Shown here one piece after another: positions 15,496 through 23,944 of a DNA stretch of 32,744 bases. Under the pieces are notes generated by a model. That model saw only the letters and a program-made list of their open reading frames with translations. It did no database searches and was not told where the DNA came from. The translations under genes were made by a program, and so were the position numbers. The stretch is from Thermocaproicibacter sp002410755 (lineage in GTDB: Bacteria > Bacillota > Clostridia > Oscillospirales > Acutalibacteraceae). The stretch covers positions 1 through 32,744 of the forward strand of contig DAITDU010000017.1 in NCBI GenBank assembly GCA_036839715.1, read 5' to 3'. How positions within the stretch are numbered: the first letter of the stretch is position 1; every line of letters begins with the position of its first letter.

Positions 15496-16079
15496 CATTT
15501 TGTGTTGGCAGATGCCGCGTTTCCGTTGGAGTTCCATTCCTGGCGGCTGTCGCTTTGCTGCTTACCCTTGACCAGAGCGGAACGGTGGCTGCCGGGCTCG
15601 TGTGTGCTGCGTTCCATGAGGCTGCACACCTTGCTGTAATGAAATTCACGGGGCAAATGCCCCGTGAAATCCGCTTTACGGCATTTGGCATTGATATTGT
15701 CCGGCCGGGGGAAAATCGCAGTTATGGCCGGGATGCCCTGGTTTCCCTTGCCGGACCGCTTGCAAATCTGGCAGCGTTTGGCCTTTGCTGCTGCTTTTGC
15801 GGGGATACCAATCCATATCCGGCAGCTAATTTACTGTTGTTTGCGCTGAATATTCTCCCGATTGCGCCGCTTGATGGAGGTGAGGCACTCTATTCCCTGC
15901 TTTGCCTGAAAATGAGCCAGGAAAAGGCGGAGAAAATTGTTTCGGTGATTTCTTTCTGCGTGCTTTTTCCACTTGCTACTGCGGGGCTTTTTGTTCTCCT
16001 ACGTTCCAAATGGAATTTTACCCTTCTGTTTGCTGCCTGCTATCTGATGGCGCTTTTGCTGCTGAAAAAGGAACACTGA
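15492..16079 (+). CDS. M50 family intramembrane metalloprotease (SpoIVFB-like)
   Basis: A 195-residue multi-pass membrane zinc protease that would cut substrates within the membrane. The zinc motif HEAAH (His42, Glu43, His46) lies in a membrane helix, and the second motif NILPIAPLDGGEAL (120-133, Asp128) supplies the third ligand. Length and order of motifs fit SpoIVFB-type site-2 proteases, which in spore formers release pro-sigma-K; I see no CBS domain. A housekeeping role is also possible. Translation starts at GTG 15492, overlapping the preceding stop (GTGA). Only 12 bases separate its stop from that of the convergent pyruvate kinase gene. Confidence 0.87.
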   Translation: MTFCVGRCRVSVGVPFLAAVALLLTLDQSGTVAAGLVCAAFHEAAHLAVMKFTGQMPREIRFTAFGIDIVRPGENRSYGRDALVSLAGPLANLAAFGLCCCFCGDTNPYPAANLLLFALNILPIAPLDGGEALYSLLCLKMSQEKAEKIVSVISFCVLFPLATAGLFVLLRSKWNFTLLFAACYLMALLLLKKEH

Positions 16080-16091
16080 AAAGGGAAGGCC

Positions 16092-17837
16092 TTATGCCTG
16101 CTTTCTACTGTAAACAATACCATGGGACGCGTCTACTGTTACAGTCATGCCGCTGCGCAGAATGCGGGTTGCATCTTTTGCGCCGGTTATAATCGGCTTG
16201 TTAAGTGTTATCCCGGTTACGGCGGCATGGGAGTTTATTCCTTCGCATTCCGTCACGATGGCGGAAGCAGATTTCAGGTATGGCAGCAGTTCGTTTGTCG
16301 TATCAGGAATAACGAGAATGTCGCCCTTGGAGAACAGCTTTTTGACTGCTTCCGGTGTCTTGCAGACACAGACTCTGCCAGAGACGGAACCCTTTACCGC
16401 ACTGGTCCCCGTAACCAGCACGCTGCCTGCAATCTGGACTTTCAGCAGGTTTGTTGTGCCGGACATGCCGAGCGGAACCCCTGCCGTAATTACGACAAGG
16501 TCACCGTCCCTGATAAGCCCGGTGCCTTCCGCAGCGTTAATGACATTGCAGAACAGCTTTTCTGTACTGTTCTGCTCTTCCACCATGATGGGAACAACGC
16601 CCCAGCAGAGATTCATCTGGCGCAGAACGGTAAGGTCTGTTGTGCCGCTGATGATTGGGCAGCTTGGGCGGTAGCGGGAGATCATGCGTGCCGTGTGGCC
16701 CGATTTTGTAACGGTGAGAATAGCTGCTGCACCGAGATCATGTGCCGTTGTACAGGTTGCATGAGAAATTGCCGTAGTGACATCCGGGTGCAGGCAGATT
16801 TCACACCGGCGAAACCGTTCTGCATAATCAATGTCCGCTTCTGTGCGTTCCGCAATTTTTGCCATGGTACGGACGGCAAGGACTGGATAGGCGCCGGCGG
16901 CCGTTTCACCGGAAAGCATAATGGCGCTTGTGCCGTCGTAAATTGCGTTGGCAACGTCCGTTGTTTCCGCACGTGTTGGACGCGGATTCTTAATCATGGA
17001 ATCCAGCATCTGCGTAGCGGTAATAACCTCCTTGCCGGCACTGAGGGCTTTGCGGATAATTTTTTTCTGAATGATTGGAATCTCTTCGAGCGGGATTTCC
17101 ACGCCAAGGTCACCGCGTGCAACCATTACGCCGTCAGAAAGGCGGATAATGTCGTCGATATTCTGGACGCCGCCGGCGTTTTCAATTTTTGAAATAATTT
17201 GAATTTTGTGGCAATTAAGCTTTTCCAGCTCTTTGCGCAGACCGATGACATCCTGTGCGCTGCGTGTAAAGGATGCCGCAATAAAATCGAAGTCTTCCTG
17301 TGCGGCGAAGGCTAAGTCCTGCCGGTCTTTTTCACTAATAAAAGGAAGGGAGAGGGTAATTCCCGGTATATTGATGCTTTTATGGGAAGAAATCTGCCCG
17401 CCATTCATAACGGTACAGAAAATATCTGTGGTGGCTATCGAGTCCACTTGAAGCTCAATCAGTCCATCATCAATTAAAATTCGGGAGTTTTTGGCAACTT
17501 CATAAGGCAGGCGGCTGAAGGAGACTGAGCAGATTTTCTCCGTTCCGGGAACTGGACGTGTTGTCAGCGTATAGGAATCTCCGGTCTTCAGCTCGACAGG
17601 GTGGGAAAAGTCACCGGTACGGATTTCAGGCCCTTTTGTGTCAAGCATCAGGGCAACCGGCAGGCCAAGCTCCTTCCGGAGCTTTTTTACAGCATCAACC
17701 CGACGTTTATGCTCTTCATGAGTGCCATGCGAAAAGTTCAGCCGTGCAACATCCATGCCACTCAGCATTATCTGCCGGAGGATATTTTCATCATCTGTGG
17801 AAGGGCCGAGAGTACAAATAATTTTTGTTTTTCTCAT
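16092..17837 (-). CDS. pyk: Pyruvate kinase with C-terminal PEP-utiliser domain
   Basis: Transfers phosphate from phosphoenolpyruvate to ADP in the last step of glycolysis. The 581-residue protein begins RKTKIICTLGPSTDD and shows ARLNFSHG, MLDTKGPEIRTG, the catalytic lysine stretch ISKIENAGG, the metal/substrate loop VARGDLGVEIP and TATQMLDSM. The regulatory C domain (about 350-475) is followed by an extra domain of about 95 residues related to the mobile domain of PEP-utilising enzymes (INSHAAVTG, His in the position phosphorylated in PpdK/EI). This longer form is common in Bacillus and Clostridia. It is transcribed alone from the promoter at 17912-17941. Confidence 0.96.
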   Translation of the reverse strand: MRKTKIICTLGPSTDDENILRQIMLSGMDVARLNFSHGTHEEHKRRVDAVKKLRKELGLPVALMLDTKGPEIRTGDFSHPVELKTGDSYTLTTRPVPGTEKICSVSFSRLPYEVAKNSRILIDDGLIELQVDSIATTDIFCTVMNGGQISSHKSINIPGITLSLPFISEKDRQDLAFAAQEDFDFIAASFTRSAQDVIGLRKELEKLNCHKIQIISKIENAGGVQNIDDIIRLSDGVMVARGDLGVEIPLEEIPIIQKKIIRKALSAGKEVITATQMLDSMIKNPRPTRAETTDVANAIYDGTSAIMLSGETAAGAYPVLAVRTMAKIAERTEADIDYAERFRRCEICLHPDVTTAISHATCTTAHDLGAAAILTVTKSGHTARMISRYRPSCPIISGTTDLTVLRQMNLCWGVVPIMVEEQNSTEKLFCNVINAAEGTGLIRDGDLVVITAGVPLGMSGTTNLLKVQIAGSVLVTGTSAVKGSVSGRVCVCKTPEAVKKLFSKGDILVIPDTTNELLPYLKSASAIVTECEGINSHAAVTGITLNKPIITGAKDATRILRSGMTVTVDASHGIVYSRKQA

Positions 17838-17911
17838 GTTGAAAACCTCATTTCAGTTGACTGATTTTCGGAGGGGGGGATAGAATCCGGAAATGAACCG
17901 GCAACAAAAAC

Positions 17912-17941
17912 ATCATAACACGGGAACCGTCTGCAAATCAA
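17912..17941 (-). promoter_or_regulatory. Sigma-A promoter of pyk
   Basis: On the minus strand TTGATT (17936-17941) and TATGAT (17912-17917) are 18 bases apart, with TG one base before the -10 box, about 75 bases upstream of the pyk ATG. An ATGAGG ribosome site lies nine bases before the start codon. Confidence 0.65.
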
Positions 17942-17987
17942 TGAGAGCCGGTATCAGACAAAACGCAGGGAAGGAAAAATCAGTCTG

Positions 17988-18025
17988 TTGCAAATTACCC
18001 TAATCTATTATAATATTATTATAAT
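17988..18025 (+). promoter_or_regulatory. Candidate promoter of the M15-like gene
   Basis: TTGCAA (17988-17993) is followed by two TATAAT hexamers (18009-18014, spacing 15; and 18020-18025) in a very AT-rich stretch. The spacing is not ideal for either, so the exact pair is uncertain. Confidence 0.45.
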
Positions 18026-18067
18026 ATAAATAAAAATGCCAAAACCCGTCGGAAAGGAGAATCTGCT

Positions 18068-18877
18068 GTGAAGAACAGGGAGGAAAAGGTGGTAAAAAGC
18101 CGTCTGAACTGGCACAAAACCAATGAAGTTAAAAAACTGCATATTGTAATGACGGTTATTGCAGTCTTTCTTTGCCTTTCCGTTGCGGCTGGTGTCTTCT
18201 TAGTATGGAGGCAGTTTAAAGGTGAGGAGAATATGGCCAAAAAAGAAATTGCACAGCTTGTCTCCTCAGCGCTAGCTAAAAAAGCATCTTCTCAAGCACC
18301 TGCAACGGATTTCCTGATGCTTGTTAACTCCGGGAAAAAAATTCCGGATAATTATAAACCACAGTTGGTGGAATTTGACGGTACTCAGGTTGATTCCAAT
18401 ATTGTACCACAGCTAAAAAAAATGATGGATGCTGCTAAATCAGCTGGCTATCCGCTAAAACTGACGGGCGGTTATATCAGCGGCGAAAAGCAGGAGCAAC
18501 TTTATCAGGCTGAAGTCAAGCGCCTGATAGTTTCTGAGAAAAAGACCCAAGTATTTGCGGAAAACCAAGCGCTTTCCACAGTCGGCCGGAGCGGATGCAA
18601 TGAGAATCAGACTGGCCTTGCAGTTGAGTTTTCTACTGCCGGTCCGGGAGGCGATGGAGATTTTAGCGCAACAAAGCAGTACCATTGGCTTGTAAGCAAC
18701 TGTGTGAATTACGGCTTTGTGCTCCGCTACCCGGCAGATAAGGAGAATGTTACGGGTTCCAGCCCTAACCCCTCCCATTTTCGCTATGTTGGTGTGGAGA
18801 ACGCCCTGAAAATGCGTGAATACTCCATGTGTCTTGAAGAATATGTCGCCTATCTTTCTAACCGAAGCAATTCCTGA
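18068..18877 (+). CDS. VanY/DacB-like (M15B) protein with mutated active site
   Basis: A 269-residue protein anchored by one N-terminal helix (about 25-47), with an outside domain (about 95-260) that aligns by eye with D-Ala-D-Ala carboxypeptidases of the VanY family (WLVSNCVNYGFVLRYPADKENVTG, HFRYVG). The key residues are altered. The family motif SEHQTGLAVD reads NENQTGLAVE (178-187), changing zinc ligands His to Asn180 and Asp to Glu187. EPWH reads NPSH (234-237), losing the catalytic Glu while keeping His237. It probably cannot act as a normal zinc carboxypeptidase and may bind cell wall instead. Start is GTG 18068, seven bases after AAAGGAGA. Confidence 0.75.
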   Translation: MKNREEKVVKSRLNWHKTNEVKKLHIVMTVIAVFLCLSVAAGVFLVWRQFKGEENMAKKEIAQLVSSALAKKASSQAPATDFLMLVNSGKKIPDNYKPQLVEFDGTQVDSNIVPQLKKMMDAAKSAGYPLKLTGGYISGEKQEQLYQAEVKRLIVSEKKTQVFAENQALSTVGRSGCNENQTGLAVEFSTAGPGGDGDFSATKQYHWLVSNCVNYGFVLRYPADKENVTGSSPNPSHFRYVGVENALKMREYSMCLEEYVAYLSNRSNS

Positions 18878-18968
18878 AGCTTTTGGCAGTTTAGGTAAAG
18901 CCGTGGATTGACTCTTTAGACGCCTTATGTCCTTTATACAGGGATGCCGTCCCGGGTGGAAAAATTTC

Positions 18969-18997
18969 TTGCAATCCGTTCCAGGCTATGTTATAAT
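18969..18997 (+). promoter_or_regulatory. Sigma-A promoter of rpmE
   Basis: TTGCAA (18969-18974) and TATAAT (18992-18997) are 17 bases apart, with TG one base before the -10 box, about 44 bases before the L31 start codon. Confidence 0.85.
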
Positions 18998-19040
18998 CTT
19001 CATTGTTATGCAGCAGATTGTATTAGAAGAGGTGACAGCT

Positions 19041-19244
19041 ATGAAAAAGAACCTTCATCCCGATTATCAGGAGACAACCATCACGTGCGCATGCGGCAAC
19101 GTGATTCATACAAGGTCTACCAAAAAAGATATTCACGTTGAAATCTGCTCAAAATGCCATCCATTTTTTACGGGCAAGCAGAAACTGGTAGATACAAGCG
19201 GGCGTGTTGATAAATTTAAGAAACGCTACGGCCTGGATAAGTGA
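19041..19244 (+). CDS. rpmE: Ribosomal protein L31 (zinc-binding form)
   Basis: A 67-residue protein of the large ribosomal subunit, near the central protuberance. It begins MKKNLHPDYQETTITCACGN and ends GRVDKFKKRYGL, as L31 does. Cys16, Cys18, Cys36 and Cys39 form the zinc site, so this is the C+ form; under zinc limitation many bacteria replace it with a cysteine-free paralogue. The ATG at 19041 follows AGAGGTGA, and upstream in-frame codons lie within the promoter. Monocistronic: its own promoter before, a strong terminator after. Confidence 0.97.
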   Translation: MKKNLHPDYQETTITCACGNVIHTRSTKKDIHVEICSKCHPFFTGKQKLVDTSGRVDKFKKRYGLDK

Positions 19245-19263
19245 TTCTGTTTCTTGGCAGCAG

Positions 19264-19295
19264 AAGCGGCGCCCAAAAGGCGCCGCTTATTTTTT
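19264..19295 (+). terminator. Rho-independent terminator of rpmE
   Basis: AAGCGGCGCC pairs perfectly with GGCGCCGCTT (10 bp) around the loop CAAAA, followed by AT and a run of five T. It begins 20 bases after the rpmE stop. Confidence 0.95.
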
Positions 19296-19310
19296 CCCGG
19301 GGGGTTGAAA

Positions 19311-19934
19311 TTGGAAGAATACAGTACAATCCTGCACGAAGCCGAGGCGGAATTTACAGAGCGCCGTTCCCGCTTTATTGGCCGGGCAAAACCCATTACC
19401 ACAGAGGAAGAAGCAAGGAAATTTATCCAAAGTGTCCGGGCAATGCACCGAGAGGCAACCCATAATGTTTATGCCTACGTCCTGCGGGAAGGACAGACAA
19501 GACACTGTTCTGATGACGGCGAACCGCAGGGAACAGCAGGCGTTCCCACTTTGAATGTCCTGTTAAAATCCGGCGTAACAGATATGGCTGTTGTTGTAAC
19601 GCGCTATTTTGGTGGTATCCTGCTCGGTGCAGGCGGCTTGATCCGGGCCTATTCTCATGGTGCATCCATTGCCCTGCAAGCAGCGGAACCCGTGCGGATG
19701 GGTGCCTGTTTGCAGGAATCACTTTTCTGCGATTACAGTCAGTACGGAAAAGTCCTACAAACAATTACAGAGTGTGGCGGTTCTGTTGACATGACTGGAT
19801 TTGGGGAGCATGTTGCGTTGAATTTCCATGTTCCGTGTGAAAAGGCAAATGTATTTCGGGCTGCCCTTGCGGATGCTACCTGCGGAAACTGCTCGGCGAA
19901 GCTACTTGCAAAAAAATTTTACCGGATTTTATAG
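19311..19934 (+). CDS. YigZ/IMPACT family protein (UPF0029)
   Basis: A 207-residue cytosolic protein of the widespread YigZ/YvyE family. Residues EYSTILHEAEAEFTERRSRF, HREATHNVYAYVLR, HCSDDGEPQGTAGVP and VVVTRYFGGILLGAGGLIRAY are the family signature of the N-terminal IMPACT domain; a small ferredoxin-like C-terminal domain follows (about 135-205). The biochemical role is not settled; a link to translation or stress control is suggested by the eukaryotic homologue. The start is most likely TTG 19311, six bases after a GGGGGG, which gives the usual MEEY-like beginning. TTG 19305 directly abuts that G run and is less likely. It follows the rpmE terminator, whose T run lies just upstream. Confidence 0.88.
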   Translation: MEEYSTILHEAEAEFTERRSRFIGRAKPITTEEEARKFIQSVRAMHREATHNVYAYVLREGQTRHCSDDGEPQGTAGVPTLNVLLKSGVTDMAVVVTRYFGGILLGAGGLIRAYSHGASIALQAAEPVRMGACLQESLFCDYSQYGKVLQTITECGGSVDMTGFGEHVALNFHVPCEKANVFRAALADATCGNCSAKLLAKKFYRIL

Positions 19935-20019
19935 TTTTTTTGTCTGAAAACAGGAGAGAGGCATCCTTTTTGCGTATATCTTGATAGAAGGACAATCCTT
20001 CCGGCAGGGAGGTGCCAGG

Positions 20020-21015
20020 ATGAATGTAAGGGAACGCACGGAAGAGCTGGAGGAAAAAATTTTAGCTCCAGGGGCAGCACTTTCCAGATATACGCACGGC
20101 CGTAATATCCCGGAAAAAGAATGTTCCCTGCGCACGGCCTATCAGCGCGACCGCGATCGAATTATACATTGTAAAGCCTTCCGGCGGCTAAAACATAAAA
20201 CACAGGTTTTCCTTTCGCCGGAAGGCGACCATTACCGAACCCGTCTCACACATACCCTTGAAGTTTCACAGATTGCGCGGACTATTGCGCGCGCCCTGCT
20301 ATTGAATGAAGACCTGACGGAAGCAATCGCACTTGGGCATGATCTTGGGCATACACCGTTTGGCCATGCGGGAGAACGGGCGCTTAATGACCTTGTCTCC
20401 GGAGGGTTCCGTCATTACGAACAGAGTGTTCGCGTTGTGGAAAAGCTGGAAAAAGGCGGGAAGGGCCTTAACCTGACCTATGAGGTGCGGGATGGAATCC
20501 TTCACCATACCACAGGCCCGCAGGCCAGTACCGCTGAAGGCCGCATTGTTCGTCTTGCGGACCGGATTGCCTACCTGAACCATGATATTGACGATGCGGA
20601 ACGTGCGGGTATGCTGACGGAAAGCAATATCCCGACAAGCATTACCGGTGTGCTTGGGACAAGCAAATCGAAACGCATTGATACCTTGGTCCATTCCGTC
20701 GTGGAACACAGTACCCCCGAAAAGCTTGACATGGCGCCGGATGTCAAAGTTGCTTTTCAGGAATTTGGCATTTTTTTGAACAGCAACGTTTACTGCAATC
20801 CTTATGCAAAGTCTGAAGAAAAAAAGGTTCCCGGTTTGATTGCTGCACTGTATGAATATTCCCTGAGACCGGAAAACCTGCCGGAAGATTTGCGCCCGAT
20901 AGCGGAAAAAGAGGGGTGCGAGCGTGCTGCCTGCGATTATATTGCCGGCATGACGGATCATTTTGCGGTTCAACTCTTTGAGACAATTTTTGTTCCGAAA
21001 GCCTGGAAGCAGTAA
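20020..21015 (+). CDS. dgt: dGTP triphosphohydrolase-like HD-domain protein
   Basis: A 331-residue HD-superfamily phosphohydrolase that releases triphosphate from deoxynucleoside triphosphates, trimming dNTP pools. It shows AYQRDRDRIIHCKAFRRLKHKTQVF, the HD metal motif His78 ... His107-Asp108 (RLTHTLEVSQIARTIARAL, LGHDLGHTPFGH) and a later aspartate in IAYLNHDIDDA. Length fits the short Gram-positive form rather than E. coli Dgt (about 505). ATG 20020 follows AGGGAGGTG by five bases. It precedes dnaG by 38 bases, so dNTP control and primase are co-transcribed. This dgt-dnaG-rpoD order is familiar from Clostridia. Confidence 0.93.
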   Translation: MNVRERTEELEEKILAPGAALSRYTHGRNIPEKECSLRTAYQRDRDRIIHCKAFRRLKHKTQVFLSPEGDHYRTRLTHTLEVSQIARTIARALLLNEDLTEAIALGHDLGHTPFGHAGERALNDLVSGGFRHYEQSVRVVEKLEKGGKGLNLTYEVRDGILHHTTGPQASTAEGRIVRLADRIAYLNHDIDDAERAGMLTESNIPTSITGVLGTSKSKRIDTLVHSVVEHSTPEKLDMAPDVKVAFQEFGIFLNSNVYCNPYAKSEEKKVPGLIAALYEYSLRPENLPEDLRPIAEKEGCERAACDYIAGMTDHFAVQLFETIFVPKAWKQ

Positions 21016-21053
21016 ACTACAACTGGCTGTTGTGTTTGAAAGAGGGTGAAATT

Positions 21054-22820
21054 ATGCCGCTGCCGGGTTCTTTTTTGCAGGAGCTAAAGGCCCGCAGTGA
21101 CCTTGCCGAGATTGCGTCGCATTACGTTACTTTGAAACGAAGCGGCAAAAATCTAGTGGGCCTTTGCCCGTTTCACAGCGAAAAATCACCGTCGTTCAAT
21201 ATTTATCCGGATAATGGATCCTTCTACTGTTTTGGCTGCGGTGCGGGCGGCGATGTTATTACATTCGTTGAAAAGATTGAAAATTTAGATTATCTGGAAG
21301 CAGTGCGGTTTCTCGCGCAGCGTGCGGGGCTTACGGTTCCTGAAAGCCGCAGGGATGATGGCATGGCTAAACTTCGGACACGCATCCTTTCCCTTAACCG
21401 CGAAACGGCTCGCTTTTACTATGGTGTGCTTACTTCCGAGGCGGGCAGGGCTGGAAGCGAGTATTTTGCCCGCCGTGCCCTCAAGCCGGAGACAATCCGT
21501 CATTTTGGACTTGGCTATTCACCGCCCGGGCGCTATGCCCTTGTTAATTATTTGGAGCGAAAGGGTTTTACCCAGCAGGAAATGATTCTTGCGAATGTTG
21601 CATTTCAAGGGCGCAGCGGAAGGGCCGTCGATCGGTTTTATGACCGCGTCATGTTCCCGATTATCGACCTTCGCGGCAATGTAGTCGCTTTCGGCGGGAG
21701 GACGCTCGGTGATGACAAGCCTAAGTATCTCAACACTTCTGAAACACCAGTTTTCAGTAAAGGGGATATGCTGTTTGCACTGAACTTTGCCAAGAATGGA
21801 AACCATGACCGCCTGATTCTCTGCGAAGGCTATATGGACGTGATTTCAATGCATCAGGCAGGCTTTTCTTCCGCTGTTGCAACGCTCGGGACCGCCCTTA
21901 CGCCATCACAGGCGAGGCTGATGTCCCGCTATGCAAAAGAGGTCATTGTTTCCTATGACTCCGACGGGCCAGGGCAGAAAGCTGCTTCCCGGGCAATTCC
22001 GCTGTTGCGGGCTGCAGGCCTTCTGGTGCGTGTCCTGACTATTGAAGGGGGAAAAGACCCAGATGAATACATAAAAGCCTACGGGCCTGTGCGCTTTAAG
22101 CAGATGCTGGAAAGCTGCGGGAACGACGTGGAATACCGTCTTAAAAAAGCAAGGGAAGGCTGCAACCTTCAGACTGCGGAAGGGCGTGTTGCCTACCTGC
22201 GCGGTGCAACGGGAGTGTTGGCTTCGCTGGAAAACAAAGTGGAACGGGAAGTCTATGCCGGAAAAGTTGCCGCAGAGACGGGGATTGAAACTTCAACCCT
22301 ACTTGCGCAGGTTGAGTCTGGCAGCCGCAAGATCGAACGAAAACAGCGGCAAAACGAATTCCGTGAAATCCGCCGTCAGTCGGCTGGTTACCGGGACAGC
22401 ATTAACCCGGAAAAAGCCGATAATCTTCGGGCTGCAAGTGCTGAAGAGGCACTTATTGTCTATCTGATGAAAAATCCGGAAAGCGTTGGCCCTGTTTTCA
22501 GAGCCCTTCCGCCGGAAAAATTCATTACAAGCTTTAATCGCCGTGTATATGAACAAATCGTGGGAAGACTGAAAATTGGAGAATCTATAAGCCTTACAAG
22601 CCTTTCTTCAGCTTTTACACAGGATGAAACCGCTTATCTTGCCGGAATCCTTGCACGGCGTGACGACATTTCTGCGGGAGCGGACGATGCACGGGAGTAT
22701 ATCAATGTAATTCTTCAGGAAAAAGAAAAGAAAATGTTAGGCAGCGCCGCTGCGGCGCTGCCACGGGAAATAGAAAATTATCTTGAAAACCTGAAACGGC
22801 AGAAGCAGAATAAGAAATAG
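21054..22820 (+). CDS. dnaG: DNA primase
   Basis: Makes RNA primers at the replication fork. The 588-residue protein has the zinc-binding CHC2 domain (Cys38, His41, Cys59, Cys62 in GLCPFHSEKSPSF and FYCFGCGAGGDV), the RNA-polymerase core with the Toprim residues CEGYMDVISMHQAG and SYDSDGPGQKAA, and a C-terminal helicase-interaction region. The ATG at 21054 has AGAGGGTG five bases upstream; codons further up belong to the leader. It lies ten bases before rpoD, the conserved dnaG-rpoD arrangement of the macromolecular synthesis operon, though rpsU is not in front of it here. Confidence 0.97.
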   Translation: MPLPGSFLQELKARSDLAEIASHYVTLKRSGKNLVGLCPFHSEKSPSFNIYPDNGSFYCFGCGAGGDVITFVEKIENLDYLEAVRFLAQRAGLTVPESRRDDGMAKLRTRILSLNRETARFYYGVLTSEAGRAGSEYFARRALKPETIRHFGLGYSPPGRYALVNYLERKGFTQQEMILANVAFQGRSGRAVDRFYDRVMFPIIDLRGNVVAFGGRTLGDDKPKYLNTSETPVFSKGDMLFALNFAKNGNHDRLILCEGYMDVISMHQAGFSSAVATLGTALTPSQARLMSRYAKEVIVSYDSDGPGQKAASRAIPLLRAAGLLVRVLTIEGGKDPDEYIKAYGPVRFKQMLESCGNDVEYRLKKAREGCNLQTAEGRVAYLRGATGVLASLENKVEREVYAGKVAAETGIETSTLLAQVESGSRKIERKQRQNEFREIRRQSAGYRDSINPEKADNLRAASAEEALIVYLMKNPESVGPVFRALPPEKFITSFNRRVYEQIVGRLKIGESISLTSLSSAFTQDETAYLAGILARRDDISAGADDAREYINVILQEKEKKMLGSAAAALPREIENYLENLKRQKQNKK

Positions 22821-22830
22821 GAGGGCTAAT

Positions 22831-23928
22831 ATGGCAGTGCCTGATAAGAAAACGGTCATCAGGGAACTGATCGAGCAGGGCAAGAGCAAGGGCCAGCTTA
22901 CGACGAAAGAAATCCTGGACGCGCTTGGTGAACTGGATTTTGAGCCGGAGCAAATCGAAAAATTCTATGATACTCTGGAAGCACAGGGGGTTGAAATCGT
23001 TGAGGATTTCGGTGACGATTCCATAGATAATCTTGACACCGATGCACAGAGCGGGGAAGAATCCAAGGCCCTTGAAACTGCTCTCAGTAGCGAGGGAATC
23101 GCTATTGATGACCCAGTAAAGGTTTACCTCAAAGAGATTGGACGTGTACCCCTGCTGACGCCAGAAGAGGAAATCAACCTTGCAGTGCGGATCAAAAACG
23201 GCGATGAAGCTGCAAAGAAGCGACTTGCGGAAGCAAACCTTCGCCTTGTTGTCAGCATTGCAAAACGTTACCTCGGACGTGGGATGCAGTTCCTTGACCT
23301 GATTCAGGAAGGCAACCTCGGTCTTATTAAGGCTGTAGAAAAGTTTGATTACACCAAAGGGTTTAAATTTTCCACCTATGCAACATGGTGGATCCGTCAG
23401 GCTATTACCCGCGCGATTGCGGATCAGGCGCGTACAATCCGCATCCCGGTTCATATGGTTGAGACCATCAACAAAGTGAAAAAGGTTTCGAGCCAGCTCC
23501 TGCACCAGAACGGCCATGAGCCAACGGCAGAAGAGATTGCTGCCGAACTGGACATGCCAACAGACAAAGTACGCGAGATCATGCGCGTTGCACAGGAACC
23601 GGTTTCGCTTGAGACGCCTATTGGCGAAGAGGAGGACAGCCACCTTGGTGACTTTATCCCGGATGATGATGCGCCCGCTCCGCAGGATGCAGCTTCCCAT
23701 ACGCTTTTAAAGGAGCAGCTTGCCGATGTGCTGGACACGCTTACCCCGCGCGAAGAAAAAGTCCTGCGCCTGCGCTTTGGCCTTGAGGATGGCCGCTCCC
23801 GCACTTTGGAAGAAGTCGGCAAGGAATTTAATGTCACACGGGAGCGTATCCGCCAGATTGAGGCGAAGGCACTGCGCAAGCTCCGTCACCCGAGCCGCAG
23901 TAAAAAACTGAAAGATTTCCTGGATTAG
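22831..23928 (+). CDS. rpoD: RNA polymerase primary sigma factor (sigma-A/RpoD)
   Basis: Housekeeping promoter-recognition factor, 365 residues, the short Gram-positive type without the large non-conserved insert. Region 1.1 occupies about 1-65, and region 1.2 begins DPVKVYLKEIGRVPLLT. Region 2 contains LIQEGNLGLIKAVEKFDY and the -10-reading FKFSTYATWWIRQAITRA. Region 3 follows, and region 4.2 has VTRERIRQIEAKALRKLRHP near the C-terminus. AGGAGG lies seven bases before the ATG. It shares a transcript with dnaG and probably with the Rrf2 regulator 16 bases downstream. The promoters listed here match its expected TTGACA/TATAAT specificity. Confidence 0.98.
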   Translation: MAVPDKKTVIRELIEQGKSKGQLTTKEILDALGELDFEPEQIEKFYDTLEAQGVEIVEDFGDDSIDNLDTDAQSGEESKALETALSSEGIAIDDPVKVYLKEIGRVPLLTPEEEINLAVRIKNGDEAAKKRLAEANLRLVVSIAKRYLGRGMQFLDLIQEGNLGLIKAVEKFDYTKGFKFSTYATWWIRQAITRAIADQARTIRIPVHMVETINKVKKVSSQLLHQNGHEPTAEEIAAELDMPTDKVREIMRVAQEPVSLETPIGEEEDSHLGDFIPDDDAPAPQDAASHTLLKEQLADVLDTLTPREEKVLRLRFGLEDGRSRTLEEVGKEFNVTRERIRQIEAKALRKLRHPSRSKKLKDFLD

Positions 23929-23944
23929 AAGAGGTGCCTTTAAG

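Noticed and set aside
22702..23700. A 332-codon minus-strand frame opposite dnaG/rpoD
   Set aside because: Shadow of primase and sigma-factor coding sequence; no ribosome site or domain.
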